Assembly (NCBI RefSeq): GCF_000003815.2
Contig: NC_049979.1
Coordinates: forward strand, 12,562,766-12,626,765
Reading direction: 5' to 3'
Length of the DNA: 64,000 nucleotides
From: Branchiostoma floridae
Lineage: Eukaryota; Chordata; Leptocardii; Amphioxiformes; Branchiostomatidae
In this document: in pieces, positions 1-10,900 of the stretch
How positions within the stretch are numbered: the stretch's first letter is position 1
Layout of the letters: the number at the start of each line of letters is the position of its first letter
Position numbers and translations under genes: made by a program
The notes under the pieces: generated by a model
What the model was told of the DNA's origin: nothing
Database searches by the model: none
What the model saw: the letters and a program-made list of their open reading frames with translations, nothing else

Positions 1-7
1 ACCTAAT

Positions 8-160
8 TCATGACTTTTGATGCTTCTTCACTGAATCTGCAACAAAATTTTCGCACTGTTTTGTGCACATCTCTTGTCCTGAGAAATACTGGAAGTTGGT
101 GTTGAACTTCCATAAATGACCGATATACTGATTGAAGTCACCAGTGTCAATAGAGCATAC
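8..160 (-). CDS. Possible 3'-terminal exon of an unidentified gene
   Basis: On the minus strand a TTTTTAG acceptor-like site (161-167) is followed by 50 open codons and a TGA at 10-8. The predicted peptide is of mixed composition with three cysteines (VCSIDTG near the start, QEMCTKQCENF near the middle, ending KKHQKS) and looks like coding sequence rather than random DNA. I do not recognise the family. It lies on the same strand as, and downstream of, the pyruvate carboxylase first coding exon, but it does not encode the expected continuation (EIAIRVF-type residues), and its phase (0) does not fit that exon's donor (phase 1). If real it is the last exon of a gene nested in a pyruvate carboxylase intron. 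It may also be a chance open frame. Confidence 0.3.
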   Translation of the reverse strand, partial: VCSIDTGDFNQYIGHLWKFNTNFQYFSGQEMCTKQCENFVADSVKKHQKS

Positions 161-425
161 CTAAAAATATATAATATAAGCCTACAACCACTGAATAGAT
201 GTATCTGTCCTGATACCCTGTAGATTAGAAATAAATAGCACAATCCCCTATCCTCACGGCCATGTAAGGATACCATTGACAGGTCACAAAAGACCTGCTG
301 TTGGCCACGACATCAATTACCACCATATCTCAAGTGGATGGAAGGATGCCTGCTACTACGTATATCTGTTATGTACACTACTAATATACAATATCGCTCC
401 AATAAGACTAGGAATATCGACTTAC

Positions 426-600
426 CTCTGTTGGCGACCATGACCTTCTTTATGGGTTGGTCAGTTTGTGTGGCCGTCTCAGGCTGTGAGGAGTATGTCC
501 TGCACGCGGCTCCCCCCACGGCCCGGGCATGGCTGGTCACGCGGAGCTGGGCCTGAGCCACCCGCTGTACACACGCCACGGGGGACTGCAGACGGAACAT
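426..600 (-). CDS. PC: Pyruvate carboxylase, first coding exon (partial, runs off left edge)
   Basis: Pyruvate carboxylase makes oxaloacetate from pyruvate, bicarbonate and ATP in the mitochondrial matrix, using biotin. The exon starts at ATG 600-598 and encodes 58 residues plus one base. It opens with a basic, Arg/Ala/Ser-rich leader (MFRLQSPVACVQRVAQ..) fitting a mitochondrial presequence, and ends PIKKVMVANRG, the first strand of the biotin-carboxylase domain. IKKVMVANRG is the wording of pyruvate carboxylase; PCCA and MCCC1 differ here. The donor is CAGAG|GTAAG (exon edge 426, phase 1). A strong pyrimidine tract and CAG acceptor just upstream (exon edge 624) mean the ATG sits in an internal exon spliced to a 5'UTR exon. 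The rest of the roughly 1,180-residue enzyme is outside the window. Confidence 0.85.
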
Positions 601-3600
601 GGCTGGTGTGCAGGCTGACTAGGCCTGGAGCAGAAAAAATGAAACAAGGCAATCCAGAGATTTCCATCTTGCTGTGCTGTGAAATAAGGAGGGGTAGACC
701 AAAGCATACCTGACGTAGGATCTTTATACAGAACCTGAAAAGAGCGGCAAACCCCGGAAAGAAGCTGTCAGGGAGCCACAGCCGACAGAACCAGATGGAA
801 ATTTGCTGCAAATTAGCCTGTAGGCACCTAAGGACCTAAGGTTTAGGGAAAAATGAATTCACAGTAGTCCTGTTAAAGAAGCCACCATACTTGTTTAATA
901 GCTTTTGCATTTCAATTTCGCAGCCTAGCGAAGATTATGCTACACAGAAACACTGTGGGCACCCAAAACCACTGAGCTGTGTGCCTGGCTGCCTGGCTTA
1001 TGTCAGTGGCACTCTTGATAAATTAAGAAATGAATTATGGCAAAGTCATCTGTAGCTCCACAACAACGTGGATAACCAGCATGAAGATTGAGCCAGCAGT
1101 TACTACAAAAGATTGTGCTCAGGCTATGTTGATCCCAGTTCCCAACTGAATGTTACAAAGAACTAAGCCCGTACCAGGGTTCTCCCCAGAGAGTGGAATA
1201 AGGGAGGCCCTCCACTATACTCTCAGCCAGCTCCACTATACTATTTTCAAATTTAGTGTGTTTCTTCCCTATTTTCTTTGTTAGTTTTGCTAGAATTAAT
1301 GACAATTCACAGATTTTTGTGCCAAGTGGCATCACTTTTCCAGTCAGCATTGTCTGCAAAAACTTGCAAGAATGAGCAATGATCAAAACAATAGTCGTTT
1401 TGCCACTTCACAACAAAGGAATCACAACAGTACATTATACTTGTAGTATTTGACACCCTCTGTCATTGCAAAATGAACCCATTTTCATGAAAGCGCAGCG
1501 CATTGGTGTGGGTTATTTTTGCCAGCCCCTCCACTATACTAAAAAATTCTGGGGAGAACCCTGCGTACAAATGGTTGTATCTATTCCTGGTACTATTATG
1601 TAAAGATATATGCACAGGTCATCATTGAGGCAGGTAAATTGCACACTAGGGATGATGTTTTTCTCACAGTCACATGAAGCATGATAAAAAATCATCAATC
1701 AGGGACAATGACACCCCAAATTTATCACTGTCTTGACAGTACATAACAACATTACAGCACTATAGTCAAAGGTATCCATCTCTTTTGTGGCTCCAAGGTT
1801 TCTTGTTGTCCCTTGTGTGAAGAAACAACAATCCTGACAGCTATGATACAGATGGAATTACACAATATCATTGTAATACACAACTAGGAATGTAAGATAT
1901 TGGAATTTTCTTAATTGTCCACAACCAATTTTGTTTTGCTTCAAGTACCTATCTTTGTAAAGGTGTTACAATGAATATGGCAAAGGTTTTGTAAAACAAA
2001 AATTTTAAAGCTAGTCTGCTATACTAAAGAATTAAATATCTCTATAGATGTTGTAGAGTATGCAGTAACCACATCAGTCGATGTCAGACGTATGTCACAC
2101 AGATTCTCTATGGCCCTCCTACCTGTAATGTGGGAATAATAGACGTTGATGCCTGCAGTATGGGGGTGCGCTTGTCTATAACGTCATTATAAATGACCTC
2201 TGCACTCACAGCAGGGGGACCTTATCACTTACCTCTAATCTAGTCTTATTGACTTCTGAGTAGTAGGCAAATTATGTCACAGATTTTCCTGTTGTCCAAG
2301 AGAGGAGTGAGTGATGACTGGATGTATTGCAGGAAAGAATTTTCAATGAGGGACATCATGAATATAATATGGGGAGGTGTGGCCACATTATTATATGGGA
2401 GTTGGGGTAGGAAATTCTCTTTTCTTTCACTAACAAGAGAAAAATTTTAAAAAGACAAAATGAAAAATTAAAGATAAAATCATCAGGATGATGGAGCACA
2501 TTGTTATGTCTAACATTCTGTCTAGCGGGGCCATTTGTATGTGTCCTTCAAACATCCTTGAACCAGTCACATGACAAGATGACAAGAGTAATACAAAAAT
2601 GCCTTTTTCAATAAATATCATATTTCCTAAAAGGATTACCCTTTAATCAGAACACAATATGCTCTACGTGTATATTATGCTAGAACTATAAGAACCAAAT
2701 TCATCTTTGAAAGCATTTGGATAGGTCAGGGTCAAGTAAGGTCATTGGTAGTGGTACCAAAGGCTGGTGGGATTTTGTATGAACATAAATCAGCTGATAG
2801 CATCTGTTTGGTGCCATATTGATTGTATCATAGGGAAGCCATATGAACAGGATTAGGGGTGTACCTCAAGGGAAATAAATAATGGTGTTGATGGGCTTTA
2901 TTACAAACAGCATTTGATGTAAATCATAATCCTACACAGTACCCACACATCATTACAAAAACATGCCCTGTAGTAAAGATACCTGTTCTTGGAGATTATG
3001 AATAAATTGTACTAGACTAATTGAGCAAACATATGGTGACTAAATCGTGTAAATGGTCAGCAGAAAGGGCCTATGGTAAGGGTAATATTGAAACTAACTG
3101 TGAGGGAAAATGAAACTGTAATATTACAGTGGCCAAACTCCCCTGACAAATTTGACTGTTTTTAAGCCATGGTCGTTAGTCAGGTGGAAACTAGGGCTTG
3201 CTCGCATTGCCTGATTTTTACCTGGTGATGGATTGATCTAGACTGTGTATCAATAACAACCGTTATAGCATGACTGTCGTGGTAACTGTGTTGGCGTAAC
3301 TATGACATTACCCACTACTGACTGAACTTGTGTGCTGTAAATGCCACCACGGTTTTGTTCTAGTAAACTGATTTATTCTTTGAGCAAATATATATGCTGC
3401 CCAGGCGGCCTAGAAGACATTTGAACTACAATTTTATAGGCCTACAGTACTGTACAGTGCTTGACTTGGCAGGGCTTAAAAAAAGACTGCTATTAGTAAA
3501 TGTACTACCAGCATAAAATGATAACTGTTACATGATGCTGAAAAAACTTGTATGAAACATTTCCATGTGACAGTAATGTGATGTACTGTAATTGTTTCAT

Positions 3601-4358
3601 ACTTTGGAAAATTAGAGATTTACTTTGAAATTCATGTATTTGCCATGCTAAACTGTTTATTAAAGTTTAACTACTTGGCTGATTTATTTGTGCATTCAAA
3701 AGAATGAAAAGCTGCCCACCATAAAAATCCTGTTGGGCAGGGCACAAGGACATTGGGTGAAACCTTGACATGTACATATAGTTTATGGTCATACACCACA
3801 ACACAGGTCATTGACCTGGCGGCCATTGCTTGCCAGTCTTGTGCTTATTTTCGTGAAAGTGCAATTTGATAAACACTGCAAGTACGCAAGAATGTAAACA
3901 AAGAAAGTGCTGAGTGGACAGAGTACAAAGAACAACAATAACAAGGCGTAGCTGTTACGTCACTGGGATAATACATCTGCCTGGCGCTGTGCCAGGATTT
4001 TATATGTGAGCCCTGCCTGCCATTATGATAACCACGGACTGCACGTGGCCTACGTGCTATACGACATGTGAAATATAAATGAACATGTTTTAACCATACT
4101 GATAACGATTGACACCAAAACGCGCCTTTTCTTGCTCCCCCTTTTCAGTTAATTAGAATAAGCTGTTGATAATGAGGTGTCCTTCCGTGATCCCGGGGGA
4201 GAGGCACAGAAATTGTGAGCTGATGCAATGGTTTACCGGCAACATAATGTTTTGATATGCAAATTTTTTGATGGTATTAAATTCAAATGACTATTAACGT
4301 TGAATATGTCTGTATATAATGATGGTGGATGAGAAGGCGAAGGAAAACGGTGACTTAC
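601..4358 (-). other. Probable pyruvate carboxylase intron 1; one MITE, no other gene seen
   Basis: This stretch lies between the acceptor at 624 and the donor at 4358-4354 on the minus strand. No open frame resembles a known protein. It holds a 389-bp inverted-repeat element (1175-1563); the remainder is AT-rich unique-looking DNA. The intron assignment rests on the two splice sites only. Confidence 0.5.
1175..1563. mobile_element. MITE with CAGGGTTCTCCCCAG termini and 5-bp target duplication
   Basis: The element begins CAGGGTTCTCCCCAGA and ends with the inverted CTGGGGAGAACCCTG. It is flanked on both sides by CGTAC (1170-1174 and 1564-1568), an exact 5-bp target-site duplication. A second, inverted copy is at 41192-41591. 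CAGGG-type termini are common in hAT elements, and 5-bp duplications are described for the hAT5 group, but the superfamily is inferred. No transposase is encoded. Confidence 0.8.
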
Positions 4359-4530
4359 CGGGAAATTGACTCCACAAGACTCAACAAATTATTTTACGGC
4401 AAGTCTTGCTGCAGCAGCAAATTCGCGACGTGGACAGACCGTCTGCCCTGCTTGACCAACGGACGCGGACGTCCTTGCAACAACTGTTCCTCGGCTTGCT
4501 TACCTACCTAACACAACGTCATGTTGGCTG
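4359..4530 (-). other. PC: Probable 5'UTR exon of pyruvate carboxylase
   Basis: On the minus strand the segment ends in a strong donor, TTTCCCG|GTAAGT (exon edge 4359), in a CpG-rich stretch. The next strong minus-strand acceptor precedes the pyruvate carboxylase ATG (exon edge 624). The transcription start is not visible, so the upper boundary is approximate. Inference from splice-site logic; no transcript evidence. Confidence 0.45.
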
Positions 4531-4957
4531 CCATATCTACATGGAATGACTACGTAAACGATTGGAAAATCCGGACCTAGCCTATCGCGTGCGGGCCGAA
4601 CTGGTTAGGTCACAAATCAAGTCGATGTCTCGCTTTCTTATCGATTACAGGGGCACTGCAGGACGATGACCTTTGACATACGAAGTGGACTACTCCGATT
4701 CAATGCTTCAAATCTTTAACATTGTCGCAATTGAATCTACAACAAAAGTTTCTTTCGCTACTTCGGAGGAACAATCATCAAAATTGATGAGATTACAAAT
4801 GATGTTCTCTATTTTCAAGTACCTTTTGTGGAGAATTCGCAAAGTTACTCTACTCCAGATCTCCCTGTCCACAAGTGGTTTAATCTGCACAAAATGGCGG
4901 AATAAATTTTGACTTACAGGATTCTCCGTGTTTTGTTGGAAATTTAAATCTAAAACG
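4531..4957. promoter_or_regulatory. Candidate divergent promoter of pyruvate carboxylase and TAF6L
   Basis: This is the gap between the probable pyruvate carboxylase 5'UTR exon (minus) and the TAF6L start codon (plus). It is locally CpG-richer than the flanks and has a reverse CCAAT (GATTGG, about 4561). A TTACAG just before 4920 could be an acceptor for a TAF6L 5'UTR intron. No TATA box stands out. Confidence 0.4.
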
Positions 4958-7900
4958 ATGCAAAACATGAACGATTCCCACGCTCCGCCACCGTCCCAAC
5001 AGTCGGCAGACGCCACTTCAGCAGCAGGAACCTCTGCAGCGGCTTCAGGGGAAAGGAAATTCGCCCAGATCCCGAAAGAGTCGGTGAGGGCCCATGCGGA
5101 ATCCATCGGCATATCAGAAGTGCCGGACGATGTTGCCGCGATGGTGGCCGAAGACGCCTGCTACAGGCTACGTGAAGTCATGCAGGTACAGTACTTTAAT
5201 ATCGTCTCTCACGTATTGACATGTGGGACGTCATCATAAACTATAGCTGATAAACATAAGAGTAGCACCATCGGGAGACTCCTGGAAATCACTGAAAATA
5301 AAATCACTGCAAATATGATAAATTATGATAAATCATTATTACTATTATAGTAATAATGATGATAATATCGGGTGTATTTGCAGCCAGTAGATACCTACTG
5401 GCTGAAAATACATGCAATATTATTATCATTATTACTATTATCATCATCATATTATATGATGATGATAATAGTAATAATAATAAATTTAAATGAGGCATCC
5501 TCCTACGCAGGGACATCCAACGGCCAAACAGCCAGATTTACATGGTCGAGGCGCCTGCTCAAGCAGGGACCCCCCGTTTAACGTCCCTTCTGAAATACAA
5601 TTTCGTGGAACTTTTGGTACGGCTATAGCATCTGGTCATCCTTGGGTGGTCTCCCATCCAAGAACTGTCTGAACTGCACGTTGCTTAACTTCCGAGATCG
5701 AGGGATCGTGTGTGTCCCACGTGCCACGGGGCCATACTATTTAGGTTTATAGTAAGTCGAATGTTTAACAGATCGAATGTTGAAAAATTAATTTACTAAA
5801 ATAATTCAATGTTTCTTGTTCTTGTAGGCAAGCTGCCAGTTTATGAGACATGCGAAGAGAAAGCGTCTGACAGCTGAGGACTTCAACAGGGCTCTGCGGT
5901 GGAGCAACGTGGAGGTAAACTCATCTTCAAGCAGATGTTGGGAGGCTTAATCATGTTTTCCTAGCTGACAGTTTCAAGAACAGTTTGTAACAAATGGTTA
6001 AGTAGTAAAATATAACATTTTTGCCTCCCAACATCTGCTTGGGAGTAAATATGATCTACACACAAAGTCACAGTTATATCTAGATACTACAAGTAAATGT
6101 TGTAGAGGCGACAGTGGGGAATGCTAGTTGTTATGTATGAAATGCAAAGCTATCAAGTGTGATATCAAAAACTTCAGGAAAATTATATGACTACTGAGCT
6201 CAGTCATTACTTCCTAATCCTAGAGTAAAATTATGATGTTTGCCTTTCACTAAAATCATCTAATAAGAAAAAAAAATCCATGGATGTACCGGGATATTGT
6301 GCAAATCCATACCTATGTTTGTATTTAAAAAAAAGCCAGATATAAAATTAGGCCATTTACATTGTGTTGAAGTGTACACTTCCTTGTAAGTAGCCTATAA
6401 GGGGTCAGGAAGGAGAGATTCATCAATCACATCTGAGACAACTGAAGTCAGCTAGAGACTTGAGACTTGAGAATGGACTTAACACAATATACAATCATTG
6501 GAAACACAGATACCATATATGATTATAATGTGTGTTATTTTCAGCCAATGTATGGTCACAACTCTCCCGACCCCATGGTGTTCCGACCGACCAAAGACGC
6601 AGAGCTGTACTTTTACGAGGACAGGGAGATCAACCTTACCGAGTTCGCCATGGAAACCATCCTGCCCAGAAATCCTGGGGAAACAACTGTCAAAGGTAAA
6701 GGATTTCACTTTAAAGAGCTACTCAGCTAGTTCACAGTTTGAACTGAAATTGAAGTATGCATGTGCATTCCTATGCTTTGTGGCACTTGGTATTAGCTGA
6801 CAGCCCATTCTTAATGTATTGTTATGTTAGGGGCTTTTAACATGTGCACCTCAGATTGTCAGCTAGCTTATTTTCCTAGTGCCTGCTTTGGAATTCAGTT
6901 TGTAAATATCTTGGAGGCAACTAACTTATCACCAGAATAGCTCATGGAGAGTGCCATAAACATTGCGATCTTTGATATTCTGCTTTGCCTTACTGTTATT
7001 TTGCTGTTATAGATGATGTGCATTTGTCTTGAGATTGGTGACATGTTTTTGATGAAATTAAAGCTTAAATTTACCATTTCCACAGCTCAGTGGTTGGTGG
7101 TTGAAGGCCGGGACAAAGGAGCAGGTAGGAAGTCATTCCAGTACATGTAACTTGACTAATCTTTTAGCAGATATTGGGCACTATAAGACTGTAACATTTT
7201 CTGACCAGCCTGTTTTTTTAGCATCCTTTGCAATCGTCATGGCTGCCTGTGATACCTGGAAATTTTCCAGGATAGTGCTGCTTTAACAATGTCTACATTA
7301 AATAGACTTGTTTGTTATCTTTATACATGTCTATGCCCTGTGTCCATATAGATGGCGTTGAAGTCTAAGCCGAGCAAGTTAGATACATTGTACTGTTGTA
7401 AAAGCCAGCAAACTTCAGCATTTACTGCAAGACTGATTAAATTCTCAATCAGGGCTCTCCAGTACTAGGGATGGGAACTTGCTTGTTGGAATGGACAAAA
7501 AATTTCCCTATCCGTTTCCAAAATCTGAGCTTTAGTACATGAAATGGATGAAAGCATGTTTTCATATACTTAAAATGACAGATTTAACTACAAAAATGAT
7601 CAACATGGGCTCCCAAACAATGAGTGGGACAGAAAGAATCTAAAGCTGGAAACAGCTCTGTTCTCAATAAACCAACTAACTTACCAATCAATCAATGAAA
7701 CCGCATATTTTCTGTTTTTTCTTGTTCTCTATGTTCTAACAACGGATTATCAAACATTGGTTCCACGTTGCAGGAAGCTCCCCAGCCCTGTCAGAAGAAC
7801 TGGTGCAGTACTATGACCAGGTCACACGAGCCATTCTGGGGGGAAACGAACAGCTCATCAAGGTCAGTCATTGCTCGGGTTGCGCAAGGAAGATTTGAAT

Positions 7901-10900
7901 AAGAATGTGGCACTTGCATACTTCTGGCCAGACAATGCAGTACTTTTTTCTGCTGATTTGAAGAAAAATAATGAAAGATGTCAGGGTACAGATATTTAAA
8001 GGTATTACTGTAATATAATATTGTATATCGATCTTGAGATGTTTGATGTGGTTTAATTTTTCATGGTTAGCATGGACCCCACAAATTTGTTTCCATTCAA
8101 GGATTATTTCCCTAAGTTGCACTATAGAATTGTAGAATATAATAGAATACTAAAAAACTCCATTCCTTCCTACTCCGAATTTTTTTGAAAATAAGTGAAT
8201 TTACTAAAATGGTGAATATTCAAATATTTCATTTTATATTTGCACTCAGTACTGAGGTGGTTGTGGTATCATTTCCATGCAGAGAGTACTGGTGCAAAGA
8301 TCTTTATTTCTTGGCTCAGAAGTTGTAGATTCCTGTACAAGAGACACTTATGTTGACTTGCTGTGTTTATTAGTCCTCTCTTTTCCAGACGGCTCTTGCT
8401 GACTTAAGGACCAACTCCCGCATCTCAGCCCTGCTGCCATACTTTGTCTACTTGGTGGGAGAAGTGAGTTCCTTAACATTGCTTATATTTCAACGTCTTC
8501 ATTGTGAGATGCAAGTTTGTTGAACTTAAATTATCTGTAAAGCCCTGTCACATTTTGGGACTTTCATATGGTTTTGCTCCCCGACCACTCGCCAACAAAG
8601 GTCAGTGCTTTTTTGGTAGTTTGGAATCCATTCTAGTATGAAAGTTGATCTATGTTGGTAAATGACTCTGTCAGCAAAAGTTGGGGAACTCCCAATTCTT
8701 CTTCTCACAGTGACTGGTCAGTGGTCGTAGGTCCTAGTACAGTTGTTCTTTTGTAAGTTTTTTTGTTCCCTCCCCTCCCAGGTGAAGTCCATCAGCCATG
8801 ACCTGGAGGCACTGACTCGTCTGCTGCAGACTGCCCAGGCCCTCATCCAGAACCCACACCTGTACCTGGGACCTTATGTTAGTACCTGCAGTTTTGCAGC
8901 TTAAAAATGCATTTTACAGCAATGAAAAAAAACCCCAGAAAATCAAGAAGGGTGGAGAAACAGGTTGCCAAATTTTCTGTGGTGCCCCAACGGTCAAATA
9001 GTTAGTCGAATGATCAAATAGTTAGACCAAGGGATTGATGAAGTGATTGAGACACCAATGATACTTAACTACAAGTTAATTATCACATTCAACCATAATA
9101 CATATTATTCAATGACCAAAGATGTTTGTACAAAATATACATACTTACAAACGCTTACAAACCTTAAAGGACAGCATCAGAAAATTTTCAATTCTTTATT
9201 TTCCAGTAGTTTACTCATTAAAAAGTTGATGTACGTCAATTTTTACATTGATCCGCCTAATATGACCCTGTAGACACGTTTGAACTTCGCGCTCTCCTCC
9301 TCTCCCCGCCGCGCTGGCCGATGACGTAATGGCCTCGTTCTGATCGTCTGAGATTGTATGACGTCACGGATCCAAAACTTCTAGCCAGCCATTTTGCTCG
9401 GTGAACCTCGGTCCTCTCATCGATAAATTATCACCCCGCCATTCTGGAGTTCAGTTTGTTGTTGTTGAAAATTACTTCCGTGGACCTGAAAGTCGCATTG
9501 TGAGCTGTCTACGAAGCCATAGTCCCCGGGAGACTGAACATGAATGAGCTTGCCTGCGAGTAAACCGCGCGGCGACGGAACGAAATCAAAACAATGGTGG
9601 TGGGGGAGATTCACGCATCGTGCCGTTCTGGACTATTACAAGAGCGAGTTCTGGTCAGTTCTTAGCTTCTCCTTTCCGGACAGCACAGCGATAATTACAC
9701 GTAAACTTCCACGAATTTTTGTTGAGTTCACAATTGTTCAACTGGCAGGGACATTTAAAAAATAATCGTTTTGCTTCAGACAACATAGCCTTGGTGGGTT
9801 ACCTATGGAACGATCCCTTTTTCGCTCGTATACAGTATAGCACCGCAACTTGTACAGATCATGCGAGTTACGCCTCGCCTCTCATTTTATTTTCTGTTTT
9901 TCCGGGAAATTATCTGGACTGGTCGGTTTTTCAATCATGTAGCTTTGGCGGAGATTGCTGGGGGTTCATTCAAAACAAATCACGGACTCTGAAACGAAGC
10001 CGACATTTCGCGCTATTCACAATGCCGGCCTGTGTTGTATGTAAAAACAACAATGCTGTATGTATAGGAAGGGGGATCGTTCGATATGTAGCGATCGAGG
10101 GTATGTTGTCAGAGGAAAAATGTTTTTTTTAATGTCCCTGCCAGTTGAACAATTGTGAATTCAACCAAAATTCGTGGAAGCTTACGTGTAAATATCGCTG
10201 TGCTGTCCGGAAAGGAGAAGGTAAGAACTGACCCGAACTCGCTCTTGTAAAAGTCCAGAACGGCACGATGCGTGAACCTCCCCCACCACCATTGTTTTGA
10301 TTTCGTTCCGTCGCCGCGCGGTTTACTCGCAGGCAAGCTTATTCATGTTCAGTCTCCCGGGGACTATGGCATCGTAGACAGCTCACAACGCGACTTACAG
10401 GTCCACGAAAGTAATTTTCAACAACAACAAACTGAACTCCAGAATGGCGGGGTGATTATTTACCGCTGAGAGGACCGAGGTTCACCGAGCAAAATGGCTG
10501 GCTAGAAGTTTTGGATCCGTGACGTCATACAATCTCAGACGATCAGAACGAGGCCATTACGTCATCGGCCAGCGCGGCGGGGAGAGGAGGAGAGCGCGAA
10601 GTTCAAACGTGTCTACAGGGTCATATTAGGCGGATCAATGTAAAAATTGACGTACATCAACTTTTTAATGAGTAAACTACTGGAAAATAAACAATTGAAA
10701 ATTTTCTGATGCTGTCCTTTAAACCATGCTTCCTGTTCTTCTGTATCTGTATCTGTATCTATATAGCCGGTATAACCGCCCTTCGGCATAACACACCAGC
10801 TTGATTCCTAACGCCATGTAATCAAATTAGATTCTATCGATGACATCATAGTGAACATGCCAGCCACTTTGTAGAACCTGGCTGCTCAGTTCAGTAGAAT

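Noticed and set aside
426-600. Propionyl-CoA or methylcrotonyl-CoA carboxylase alpha subunit
   Set aside because: They share the biotin-carboxylase start, but PIKKVMVANRG is specific to pyruvate carboxylase as far as I know.
4928-4957. Upstream GTG extension of the TAF6L first exon
   Set aside because: GTG initiation is not expected here; the first in-frame ATG after the TGA is 4958.
5630-5740. Functional 5S rRNA gene
   Set aside because: Only the internal promoter region resembles 5S; both ends and much of the interior differ.
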